36,140 nt of DNA, from contig NW_004457270.1 of the NCBI RefSeq assembly GCF_000313135.1, positions 128,304 to 164,443 of the forward strand. The letters run 5' to 3'. The first letter of the stretch is position 1; each line of letters begins with the position of its first letter. The position numbers were made by a program, and so were the translations under genes. The stretch is from Acanthamoeba castellanii str. Neff. Lineage: Eukaryota > Discosea > Longamoebia > Acanthamoebidae. The notes beneath the pieces were generated by a model. That model worked only from the letters and a program-made list of their open reading frames with translations, was not told the origin of the DNA and did not search any database. This document shows positions 10,887 through 20,637 of this stretch, in pieces.

Positions 10887-12021
10887 TTCTGCGATGGTAT
10901 TCAGTTCCGTTTCGAGAATGGAACGCGTGTGCTATCGATGGCCGACCTCCTGCCTTTATCGTTCCTCCACCACGCTCTTTATCCTTCGCGCTACTACCGT
11001 CTGAGCCCCTTCTTCTCGTCGCGTTGAGACTCGCGTTGCTCGAGCTAGAAGTGAAGTACGGTCGCTAACCGACGACTCAATCTCTATCAGCTGGTGTACT
11101 CTAACCCTCTCTTCGACCTTATCTTATCCTCCTCCTTGTCTACGACGTCGTGTGGGGGCAGAGAGTGCCTTCGCTGTGCAGCACAAACTCCCCACCACTT
11201 CACCTTCGCCTTGACGAGCGGAGAGGAACGCGAGCAAAAGCGGGCGAACAGTGGTCTGTTTCACCCAAAATCCACCCATTTTCCGCTCTGCCGGGTTTTT
11301 GCCTGGCACGGCTCCTGTCACGTGCGCCGTTGCCTGCTTCCGGCAACCAATTCCAGCGTATCCTTTCCCGCCACCAAAGCAGCTGAAGAATGTGCCATGG
11401 CGCCTTCACCCTAATGGGCAGCGAAATTTGTGCCAAATGCTGGGCCAACACAGGACCAGAAAAACTCCCAGTGCCATGCCCAAGTGGCAAGAGCTAATGA
11501 GCTGGAAGGATACAATGTGAGGCAGACACTTTCTGCTTCCCACTCATTTTCAGCATCCACCAAATCATCTCATTTTTTTCAGCAACATTCAACACCTGTG
11601 GATGGCAGAACAGTTTGTGTTAAAACTGTGAGCCACTCCTGTAGTTGTTGGGTTTGAGCTGTCAGTATGATCTACTTCCACACAGTATCTTGACAATATC
11701 CAAGAAAAGAGCAGTGGCCAACACGGAGGAAAGAAGGAAAAAACTGCAATTTTTTTCTCTGCACCTAAATCACAGGCAGATTTCTGCGCTCCATTTCGGG
11801 GGAACACCCACACAAGAAGGCCTGCGCCAACCTGATCCACACGCAAAGCATCTTGGGCTTCATAGAATTGAACAACAATCGCACACAGTAGACGAGTGCC
11901 TCAATCGAGTATCACCATCGGTTTGAAACAGGTAGGTGCCCAATAAATGTGGTGATGTGATGCAGCTATTCTGCATGGGTCATTAATGATGAATCGAATG
12001 ATGTAGGGCAAACAAGAAGAG
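10887..12021. other. Divergent intergenic region with a lower-GC block holding gene-like fragments
   Basis: The left third is the CT-rich upstream region of the Ser-rich gene. From about 11,380 to 11,920 the GC and CG content drop and the sequence resembles the 24.85-34.4 kb island. Protein-like fragments occur on the plus strand. One is a Cys-rich piece near 11,390-11,500 (CHGAFTLMGSEICAKCW). Another, near 11,810-11,930 (HKKACANLIHTQSILGF), is interrupted by a TAG. An acceptor-like TTTTTTTCAG occurs near 11,580. The segment from 11,931 (GTAGGT) to a TAG before 12,007 could be an intron in the 5' untranslated region of the NBR1-like gene. No intact gene is supported. Confidence 0.35.
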
Positions 12022-13769
12022 ATGGTGGTGATAAAGTTCCAATACGGGAACGACGTGCGACGGATTACCCTTCCTGCCGAGGGAATCACCTACGAACAAC
12101 TGCTTTCGCTCATCGAAAGTCTGTACAGCCAAGCCGGTCCTGGCGATCATCCTGCGTTGCCCCAAGAGTTCAAACTCAAATACGCGGACGAAGAGAACGA
12201 TTTCATCGGGTTCGGCACCTTGAAGTACTCAAATGTCTAATTAGATTAATGATGCTAATTCAAATTCCTTTAGATTGACCTGTGACAACGAGCTGAGGGA
12301 TGCCCTCTCGCTGCTGCCCGAAGGAAAGGTCCTGCGCATCATGATCGTTGACGTAGCGCCAGCCCCAAACCCTGGGCCACCCGCAACCGGCACAACTATG
12401 GATGACGTCGTACACAACGTCCTCTGCCACCACTGCGGTACGAACTCGGCTCTTCGCGGTCGTAAGGCTCCTTTCCTTGCTCACCTTTATACTTTCCCCA
12501 ACTACAGGGCATCAGGTGCAGGGCGTGCTGTTTCTGTGCGTGAACTGTGCTACGGACTACAGCCTCTGTTCGGAGTGCGAGCGTCAGCGACCGCACGACT
12601 CGCAGCACCTCTTTCTCAAGATCTACGCCCCGCTGCCGCCCGACGCCTTGGCGCAGGGCGTCCTGCCGCTGCTGCCCAATCTCTACGCGCCCTCTGCCAG
12701 CACGTCGTCGGCCGCGACCGCCGGAACGCAGCAGGCCTGCCCCAACTGGATCCGCCAGCGAAAGGCGAGCGACGGCGCGCCCCGCGGCAGAGCCGCCTGC
12801 TACAACAAGAGAACGGGACCCAGGCGAGAGGACCAGAAGCTGGCATGTCGCTTCGTGGAGGACATAACCGTGGACGATGGCCACGCGATGACTCCCGGTT
12901 CCCCGTTCGTCAAGATATGGCGCCTGCGTAACAGCGGCAACGTCGCGTGGCCCGAGGGCGTCGCGCTGTCCTTCGTGAGCGGCGACAGCCTCTCCCTCTT
13001 CGAATCCATCCCCGTCATGTCCGTAGCGCCCGGCGCCGAAGTCGACGTATCTGTCGACATGACCGCTCCCAAGGTGCGTTCTCCTTAGCTTCTTGCCACC
13101 AGCGTGGTGTTCATGTCGGCACACGACGATCGTGGTCGTTAGGGCTCACACCTTCGACCGCTGCAGGAGGTGGGCCGCTACGTGTCGAACTGGCGGTTGC
13201 AAAGCCCGTCGGGCGTCTTCTTCGGGCATCAGGTGTGGGCAGACATCATGGTGGTGAAGGACGCTGGCAAGTGTGCCGACTCCGAGAACGACAAGCCTGC
13301 TGTACAGTTCCGCGAAAGCGATGACTCGGAGGAGGACAGCGACAACAACGAGAGCGAGTGGGAGCTGGGGAGGAGCAAGGTGCGGAGGATCGCCAAGGTC
13401 ATCCGAGGGCGAAGCCACTCGGACATCGACTCCGATGACGAGACACTCAACGAAGCCGAAGCCGAAGCCGAAGCCGAAGAGCGCGGCGAGCAAGAGGAAA
13501 CTACCGACCAGACGCGCGCCGAAGGCGACAACGTTGCGCCCGCGGCCCAGGAGGCGCAGGAACTGGTCGAAGAGCACCAGCCTCCGCAGCAGAGTCCGGC
13601 CAGCAGCGAGGACGACGAGTGGGAGGTGGTGGCGGCCAAGGAGGAGTGGGCCGACGAGCTTGCCGCGCTGCGGGAGATGGGCCTCGGTGACCTGGACACC
13701 ATCCGCAGGGCGCTCAAGGAGGCCAAAGGCAACGTCGACCTCGCCGCGCAGAGTCTCCTTGGCGACTGA
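12022..13769 (+). CDS. NBR1: NBR1-type selective-autophagy receptor: PB1, ZZ finger, FW domain, LIR-like motif, UBA
   Basis: Four exons (12022-12209, 12274-12437, 12508-13073, 13167-13769) give 506 residues. A PB1 domain occupies about residues 1-85 (MVVIKFQYGND, then the acidic YADEENDFI). A ZZ zinc finger at about 107-155 has CHHC, CVNC, CSEC and a terminal HDSQH. The NBR1-specific FW domain at about 232-335 has MTPGSPFVKIWRLRNSG and YVSNWRLQSPSG. An acidic linker ends in DDEWEVV, a canonical W-x-x-V LC3/ATG8-interacting motif, and the last 45 residues form a UBA domain (LREMGLGDLDTI). This is the full order of the metazoan and plant (Joka2) receptors, which bind ubiquitylated cargo by UBA and ATG8 by LIR. 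A donor at 12225 is an in-phase alternative for exon 1. The linker carries an EAEAEAE repeat. Confidence 0.92.
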
Positions 13770-13889
13770 ACCATCAGCACAACAACAACAACAACCAACA
13801 ACGCCTTGCACAGCTAAGTAAATAAAACAACACGCCATCACTGGCATCATCATCGTCATCATGGGTTACATGGTCCAGCTGATCGACTG

Positions 13890-15254
13890 TTACGCATCGA
13901 CAAGGAGGCCGTGGGTGGCATCATCGTCGCCATCGTCGCTGGTGGCTACAATAATGGCGGAGAGCAGGCTCTCTCGCGTGTAGTGTTGTCGGACGCCATC
14001 AAGCCGAAGCAGGTACTCGGCCGCTCCCTCCATGCTCAGCTCGTGTGCTTCACACAGTCCTGCACAGCACGCGTTGCCACAACACACGAACTGCATCAAT
14101 CCGTGTGCGGTGGTGCGTGTGTGCGTGCAGATGATGCAAAGGTGCAAGGGAGCTGCACGCACCGAGGGCCAGCTTCTCCAAATACGGCGGGCTGGCCTTG
14201 TAGGTGTCGGTGATGGCTTCGGGGTGGAGTGTGAAGGTGAATATGGGGTGGCCCTCCTCGCACTCGCCCAGCCATACCAGCGTGCCGTAGGCGTGGTTCT
14301 CGAGCAGCCGCACCGCCTTCTCCCTCTTGACCCTGCCGAGTTGTCGCCAGTCCAACGAGAGCCGAGGAAAACTTAGCCGATCGGATGGACACACGAGAAG
14401 AGAGAGGAGAGGACTCCCGCACCGATCCAGGTCGAGCCGCTCCTCCACGTAGGCCGTAGTGATGCCTACGGCAACACGCGCCCCCAGTACATTGTGTCAT
14501 AATCATCATCATTCACGCAGGCGCAGAGGAGTGGAAAATGGTACCATTTTCTTGTGCTACGATATCGATGAACTGCTGCCGTCGGATCAGATACCTGCGA
14601 CACATTACGACACAAAACAACACGACACACACGACACACGACACACACACGATGAACTGCATGGCCTGCTGCCACAAGACGTAGCACAAACGTGCGTGAT
14701 GTGCAGTGAGCAAGAAGTAGAAGAAGGAGCGTACTTCCGACCTCGCGCGGGTTCGTGTGCGATGACTGATTCGGTGGGCGATGAGCCGCACCCGACCGTC
14801 GGACGGGACACATCGATAGCCGCCGCTCCTCCTGTTATTATCAATAAATAACAACATTATCCGTCACAATGATTAAGAATATAATGTAAAGAATAAACAA
14901 ATAAACAAATAAATAAAAAGATGGTTCGTGTGTACCTCCCCACCAGTTGGACCAGAGCGGGAACGAGAGCGCGTAGGGCAGGAGGAACGGGCGGTCGTCC
15001 AGTGGTGGCGTTATGTCGCGGCATCCCTCGTGGACCACCTTCGACCCCGCCGCTCGCCCTGCACGCGCGCCAGGGCATTAGCAAAGCTGGGCGTGTGCAG
15101 ACAGAAGTAGAGCTGAGAGAATATATGGTGGGGGGGGGGTACCGCCGGAGATGTAGGTCATGAAGCGCGAGCGGGACAGGTTGCTGCCGTACGAGCAGTA
15201 CCACAGCAGCTCATCATCGATGGTACGCGAGGTCGTAGCCGTCTCCCCCATCAT
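13890..15254 (-). CDS. Gamma-glutamylcyclotransferase-like protein of actinobacterial type
   Basis: Six exons (15254-15143, 15058-14936, 14831-14735, 14594-14545, 14465-14163, 14059-13890) give 284 residues, with phases that all agree. WYCSYGSNLS (residues 18-27) is the signature loop of the GGCT/AIG2 fold. ISGGRAAGSK, GCRDITPP, WSNWWGG, YLIRRQQFIDIVAQENG, YGTLVWLGE, HPIFTFT and LCEAHELS follow in the same order as in a family common in actinobacteria, often mis-named histone deacetylase in databases (family memory, not searched). GGCT-fold enzymes act on gamma-glutamyl compounds; the substrate here is unknown. An in-frame upstream ATG at 15332 would add 26 basic residues. Part of exon 5 (about 14,350-14,420) could be an extra in-phase intron. 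Intron 1 contains ten C in a row. The gene converges on the NBR1-like gene. Confidence 0.8.
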
Positions 15255-15551
15255 CTTTGTCCCCGCCCCCTGCTTGTGGCCGTGGTCGCTATGCGACACG
15301 GTTTTTCTTTTCTTCGTTTTAATTTTTTTCATTTTTACATCAAACCCAAATTATTTCGGAAATGTGTTTCGTTACTGACCTTCCCTCTTCCCCTGCAGGC
15401 AAGCACCCACCGCCCCAATGCTCACTCGTTGTGTGGCCACTCAGGGCGGAGACGCTGCACATGATGTGGCGAAACAACGGCGTGAAAGTACGAAAGGAGG
15501 GGTTCTACCAGAGCATGGTCACCCGGATGTACGATGACCCGCCTTTTTCCT

Positions 15552-15848
15552 TCACTTCGCGATGAAGACCTTGAGGCCGAAAGCGAGCGCCACCACAGCA
15601 GGCACGCCCAGGCTCATCCAGCCGAAGAAGAACGCCGAAGCCGCGGCGCCGAGGAGGAAGCCCAGCGGCACGCTCACGCGGATGGTCTGGATAGTGTCCG
15701 TGCTGGGCGTGCCGAACCTGCTACTCGAGGCGGGGCTCAGCAAGAGGGTCACCACGAGTCCGGCCACCGCGCCACCGATAGGGAGAAGCAGCGGGCCGAA
15801 GAAGTTCTTGAGCAGGCCCGCCACCGATAGCGCTCCCATGAAGCTCAT
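15552..15848 (-). CDS. Small multi-pass membrane protein, 98 residues
   Basis: A single-exon frame runs from the ATG at 15848 (MSFMGALSVAGLLKNF) to a stop at 15554-15552. A second in-frame ATG lies three codons later. Two long hydrophobic blocks, about residues 5-38 and 58-97, are separated by a Ser/Thr-rich polar loop (SSSRFGTPSTDT). This suggests two or three membrane helices. Gly- and Ala-rich helices with few charges are typical of small organelle or ER membrane proteins. I do not recognise the family. Upstream, at about 16,000, is a run of nine G. Confidence 0.65.
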   Translation of the reverse strand: MSFMGALSVAGLLKNFFGPLLLPIGGAVAGLVVTLLLSPASSSRFGTPSTDTIQTIRVSVPLGFLLGAAASAFFFGWMSLGVPAVVALAFGLKVFIAK

Positions 15849-16075
15849 CCCTCTTGTGTTGTGTGTTGTAATTTGTTCGTCCCCGTTGCCACGCGAACAC
15901 AAAAGCAACTTGCTGACGTGGCATGTAAAACTATTAAGTGAAGGACTTTGTTCGTTGCGTGACGCGTCACAAGGACATTGGGTTGGGGATTGGGTGGGAG
16001 GGGGGGGGCTGAGCACTTCAGCGCCTTGCAAGTAGAAGGTGGTGGTGTCAGGTCATTGGCGGATCTCCTAAGTCA

Positions 16076-16941
16076 TCAGAGGAGGACCCAGCCGTTGAAG
16101 AGGTCGACGTGGGAGTTGAGGATTGACGCAGGGCTGCCCTTCAGGTTGATGTGCGCCGTGGTGCCCCAGCTGCGTTGTCGACCACCCAGCCCTGGGCGTT
16201 GAAATGGGCCACCATCGCCGCCTTGGCCCGAGCTGCACAACACTCATCACCTTCTCAGCACCAACGATCACAACAAGAAAGGCGAGACTGCAAGTAGCGC
16301 ATTGTCGTGGGGTACCGAGGGCTCCAGTGACGTGGATGCTGCTGGCGCCCCACATGGGTCCCCACCTCCAGGCGCACCAGGCCCGGCGTGGTGGTGCTGA
16401 CGCCGCCTTCTTCATCGTCGTCCTGCTCGGCGACGGTGGTGGTCCAGTAGTCCTGCGCCCAGCGCTGGGCCTCGGCGGTGGCCGCCTCCTTCACCAGCCG
16501 CCGCGCGTCCCTGGAGTCAGACCCGGGCGACGCGAGCGACGCCGCCTTGGTCTCGAGCGACTGGAGGTACACCATAGTCACGTGGGTCCCGTTGCCCGTG
16601 TGTAGCGCCACCGCCATGCCGCCGCCGCCACGGCCCCTGCCCCGTCCGCCGCCGTTGGTGGCATTGAAGCCCAGGCCCTCGGGCCTCGGCGTGGCGCACT
16701 TGCGGCAGGCCGTACGCGACCCGAAGTTGACCTCGGCGCAGGCTGCGTTGGGGCAGTCCCAGTCGCCCGGCTTGCGCGGTACCGACATGGCGTTGGTCGT
16801 GGCGTTGGTTGCGGCAGCCTGAGGCCTGGGGACGGCGCACTTGCGGCACGCCACGCGCGACCCGAAGTTGATTTCGGCGCAGGCTGCGTTGGGGCAGTCC
16901 CAGTCGCCCGGCTTCCGCGGCACTGACGTCGTCTTGTTCAT
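16076..16941 (-). CDS. Double RanBP2-type zinc-finger protein (frame broken twice at G runs)
   Basis: The first exon starts at the ATG at 16941. It encodes two near-identical zinc fingers, each in the form GDWDCPNAACAE-NFGS-ACRKC, preceded by SVPRKP. A Gly/Arg-rich hinge (GGGRGRGRGGGG) and a C-terminal region follow. RanBP2-type fingers of this W-x-C form usually bind single-stranded RNA or ubiquitin. An intron is placed at 16315-16233. The C-terminal part reads well only if one G is removed from a GGGG run near 16,355 (giving GASSIHVTGAL) and one added to another near 16,165 (giving TTAHINLKGSP). The protein then ends DLFNGWVLL. These are probably homopolymer errors in the assembly. Translation without them ends earlier in an unlikely tail. 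The function of the C-terminal region is not recognised. Confidence 0.7.
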
Positions 16942-17410
16942 TCTTGTGGGTTCTTGCTTGTGGTCTTGGGTCGTTGGGTTGATGCTTTGGTGGTTCGGAC
17001 CGAGGTTCAGGTTTTGGTGGGCTGGAGGTGGAATAGACCCAGAAAGCTGAGAACAAACGGGGAAAACATGACTTCACCGAACATATCCGAAGTCGACACA
17101 TATCGACACTAAACTGTGGCGGACAATTACCCAGAATGTGACCTTCCCTATGACCGCTTGGCCCGTTGGGTTGTGTTATTATATTGATTGGTTGTTCCCG
17201 TGCATGTACATCGTGGGTGGGAAACTGTTCTATGTACACTCTCTCTTAATCTCGCGCTCAACTCATCACGGTCGCCCTTCCCTACTGTATACTGCGCACT
17301 GAGATCTTCTATCCCGGCCTTCGGCGCGCGAGTGAGTTTGCTCTGGTCTTCCTTTCCTCCTCGATCTCCTCCTTGACTCGTTGCGGTTGATGTCGAGCCG
17401 TGGTTGTCCC
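16942..17410. other. Intergenic region between the zinc-finger gene and the triple-repeat gene
   Basis: Both flanking genes are on the minus strand, so this 469-bp stretch holds the promoter of the zinc-finger gene and the 3' end of the repeat-protein gene. It has GGTTT-rich runs near 16,960-17,040 and a moderately AT-rich centre. No convincing open frame or RNA gene is seen. Confidence 0.4.
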
Positions 17411-19670
17411 TTAGGCGGTGGCGCTCTTGGTGGAGATGTCGCTCTCTCTCGCCTCGCTGGGGCGGCGAGTCCTCAGCTTGACCTGCGTGAGCTGCCACGC
17501 GAGGCTGCCCACCTTATCGCTGGTCGAAGTCGACGTGGTCGCGGCGGCGGTGGCCGGTGTGGTGGGCTCGCTCGGGACGACGGCATCCCTGGTCTCGACG
17601 TCGCTCTTGGTCGAGTCGTCCGACGATGCCGTCGACTCCTTCTTGTCCTCCTGCTTCATCGCCTTGGTCTCGGCCTCGATCTTCTTCTTGTCTTCGCCGC
17701 CGGCCTTGTCCTTCTCCTCCTTGGTCGAAGACTTGTCATTGCGGAGGAAGACGCCGGTGCTCTTCTTGCTGTCGGCGCTCGGCGCCTTCTTGACCCACGC
17801 GCTCTCGTTCTTCTTGGCCGCGGCAATGTCGGCCGCGGTGGGCTTGACGATGGGGATCGCCGCGCTGTGGGGCGCGAGCGGCCTGTTGAGCGCCTCGGCG
17901 TCCATCTTGTCCCACTCGCTGTCGGCCGCGCCCTCCTTCCCAGTGAACGGCATTGCCTGCTTCGGCTGAAGGGGCTTCTGCTGCGCAGCCATGGGCGGTC
18001 TGAAGAGGGCAAAGTGCGAAGGCGGCGTGAAGAGCTCGAAGCCGGGCGGCGGCAGGGAGTAGCGGCGTCGCTGCGGAGCGTTGGGCTGCCAGTCGGGGTG
18101 ACGCGTAGACGCAGCGCCAGGGGCAGATGGCGGGCCGGCCACCCAGGCGGCGCCCGGGAGGCCGCCGGGCCTGGCGCTGAGCGAGGTGGGCGGCATGGCG
18201 GTGATGCCGGCGTTGGGCGCCAGGAAGGGCGTGGACCACTGACGCTGGGCGGCGGCGACCAGCGGCGAGACCGAGGGCGGGCCGTGGAGCTCGGTGCGGC
18301 TGCCGCGGCGGTTCCACGACTTGCTGCGCCCGCCGCCCGTGTTGTGGGTGACGTGGCCCTCGGCCTCGAGCACGGCGTGGCCCTTGGCCAGCGCTTCCTG
18401 CAGGTCAGCCGGCCGGGTGAGCCCGCGCGACGTCCAGAAGACGCTGTTGTTGGGGTTCATCAGGTTGGCCCGCAGGTCCACCTCGTCTTTCGTCACCGAG
18501 CCGTCCAGCGCCGGCGGCCGGTTCATGATCGAGCCCGTCGTCGACGCACGCCTGCGCATCGCCATCGGCTGCTCGTCGCCCGCGCGGCTTCCACTGATCC
18601 GCCCGGCGCCGCTGCCGATGCCGCCGCTGCCGGGCAGGCCCTGGCCGGAGATGGAGCGGCGGGTGTCGGCGGGCCGGCCGCCGAGGTCGCTGTTGGAATA
18701 GAGCGAGGGCTGGGAGTTGAGCCGGCCGCGAGTCTTGTGGGTCTGGGTCTGGGTCAGGTGCCCCTCGTGCTGCAGGATGGCGTGGCCCTGGGCCAGCGCG
18801 TCGGCCAGAACCGCCGGGCGAAGCAGACCGCGGGACGACCAGAACACGTCCTGCAGATCGAGATTGCAGGTGGAGATGAGCTGACATTCCAAAGAACTGA
18901 AACCGCAGCTTTGGCTTCACCATCGCCACACCGCACGACACACTGACACCGCGCACGACACGACACGATATGATGAAATGACGCAACAAACGTACGTTGT
19001 TGGGGTTGAGCTGGTTGGCGCGGATGTCCATGTCCTCCTTGGTCACGAAGCCCGGGTTGGTCGGCAGCAGGGGCGCCGGCGAGCGCCAGCTGCCCTGCAC
19101 CGCGGCAGCCACGCTGGTCGGGGTGACCACCGCCGCGCCGAAGCTCAGCGGCATCCCCGCAGCAGCGGCCGACGTCGCACCGCTCCGGCCGTACTGGGCG
19201 CTGAGCCGGCGGCCGCCCTGCTTCTGGGTGAGGTGGCCCTCGTACTTGAGAATGGCGTGGCCCTGGGCCAGCGCGTCGGCCAGCACCGGCGGGCGAATGA
19301 GGCCGCGCGCGGTCCAGAAGAGGTCGTTGTTGGGGTTGAGCAGATTGGCGCGGAAGTCCATCTCCTGCTTGGTCAGGACGGCGGTAGGCGGCAGTCCGAG
19401 GATGGCCGGCTTGGTATAGACTGGCACGAGCGGCGGCAGCTGCGGGTTGGCCGCCGCTGGCGTGGCCGCGGCCTTGGTGGGCACGGCGCCGCTGCTGGTC
19501 GAGGGGCTCACCGAGGGCGATGTGGATGACGACGACGAAGGCGACGATGACGACGAGGCCGGCGGCGATGCCTTCTTCTTGGTGGTGCTGGTCGGCGGCA
19601 GGGGCGGGGGCGGAGGCGGGGCCATGACCGGGTTGGCCTGGGGCATCGTGGCTACCTTCTCGGACGACAT
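17411..19670 (-). CDS. Protein with three copies of a 52-residue repeat (RAN-NPNN-FW-RGL-RP-GHA-EGH)
   Basis: Two exons, 19670-18996 and 18850-17411, give 704 residues. After a Pro-rich N-terminus (PPPPPPLPP, a possible profilin or SH3 ligand) and Ser runs, a conserved unit appears three times, at about residues 98-149, 204-259 and 343-394. Its frame is T-K-x-E-x-D-x-RAN-x-x-NPNN-x-FW-x-x-RGL-x-RP-x-x-L-x-x-AL-A-x-GHA-x-L-x-x-EGH-x-T. The single intron falls exactly between NPNN and DVFW of the second copy, in phase 0. The C-terminal third is basic and acidic low complexity (KKNESAWVKKAP, KEEKDKAGGEDKKK), probably disordered. I do not recognise the repeat as a named domain. The conserved Trp and His suggest a folded or ligand-binding unit. 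Confidence 0.85.
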
Positions 19671-20049
19671 GACGGCTGTTGTTGGTCCTCTCGCGCTGTC
19701 TCTCTGTTCAGTTCAAGTTCTCACTCGCTCCTCGTATGTGCGTGAATGGGTTGCGCTTGGGTGTTGTTGTGAGGGCGCGAGATGGGAGAATGTGGAAAGA
19801 CCTCGAGCTGTTCTTCTTCTTTCTTTCTTTCTTTCTTTTGGTTGTTCTGCGTTGCGTGTTCTGGAGAAGCGAAGAAGAAGATGTGTGTGTGGTGTCGAGT
19901 CGGACTTGAAGAGATGAAAAAAGAGGGGAGATCACTCGAGCGTGGTGTAGAGGAAGGACAGGCGGGAAGAAGAAGAAGAAGAAGGCCCTTGAAGGTGGAT
20001 GGTTGGTGTAAAAGGTGTGTGTCTATCCGGGCCTTGGCGCTGGTGAGCA
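19671..20049. other. Divergent intergenic region with TTTC and GAAGAA simple repeats
   Basis: This region is upstream of the minus-strand triple-repeat gene and of the doubtful plus-strand gene at 20,050. It contains a (TTTC)n tract near 19,815-19,838 and a GAAGAA tract near 19,965-19,985. Open frames crossing it are repeat-derived. No gene is supported. Confidence 0.4.
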
Positions 20050-20566
20050 ATGAGAGGAACTGCAATTCGAATGGTGTGGTTGGTTTTGTTGCTGCCAATT
20101 GCGTGGCCACCTGACAGACGGGCCAAGACCGCAGACCCCGGATTCTCCAGCCATCCACAGAGCGCGCAGGACAACACATTCAAATTCGGGAGAGGATGCG
20201 TTACGCTTTCCACAGAGAACCCGGCGGTCAAGTCGGAGCACACTCCGATTCCTTTCACCGCCCACTCCGACACTCACACAGAGCTGCCGCTGCCTCCCGA
20301 ACAGGTGAGATTCTGTCGTATGACCATGTGACACATGGTACACGCGATGGCGGCTGATCCAGGTGGATATTCCAATCATCAACACGGCCACAGTTGGGCA
20401 GTCTGTGGAACGCGCGACCAGAGAATGGCCGAGATGGGCAATTATAGACGACTTTCAGCCCGTTTTTCTTCCGTTTCGCAAACTTCTAAAACGCTCTCCC
20501 GGAGCGTTTACGAAACTAGCTCTAATTTTGTCTAATTATTTTTCGCATTTGGGAAACACAATATGA
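20050..20566 (+). CDS. Possible small secreted protein (low confidence)
   Basis: An ATG at 20050 begins a signal-peptide-like segment, MRGTAIRMVWLVLLLPIAWP. Exon 1 would run to 20304 (ending LPLPPEQ before GTGAGA). Exon 2 would run from 20363 (after CCAG) to the stop at 20564-20566, giving 152 residues. The 58-nt intron has good GT-AG ends and keeps phase. The second half (VDIPIINTATVGQ, then AIIDDFQPVF) looks protein-like. However, the tail runs into AT-rich sequence, codon bias is weaker than in neighbours, and no family is recognised. It may be an untranslated leader or a decayed gene. Confidence 0.35.
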
Positions 20567-20637
20567 AATTTTTTCAATTCTGTAAATATTATCCAATTAA
20601 TAATAATATAATTGTCCTTTGTATTGCTCACACCACG

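Noticed and set aside
14640..14720. Exon reading YVLWQQAMQFI in the GGCT-like gene
   Set aside because: It resembles the expected motif but lies within an intron. The true exon at 14,594-14,545 (YLIRRQQFIDIVAQENG) fits both phase and family, and no acceptor precedes the decoy.
15403..15565. Plus-strand exon-like frame (ETLHMMWRNNGVKVRKEGF)
   Set aside because: It has an acceptor-like CTGCAG before it but no upstream exon on that strand, and it overlaps the end of the small membrane protein gene. It stays unexplained but unsupported.
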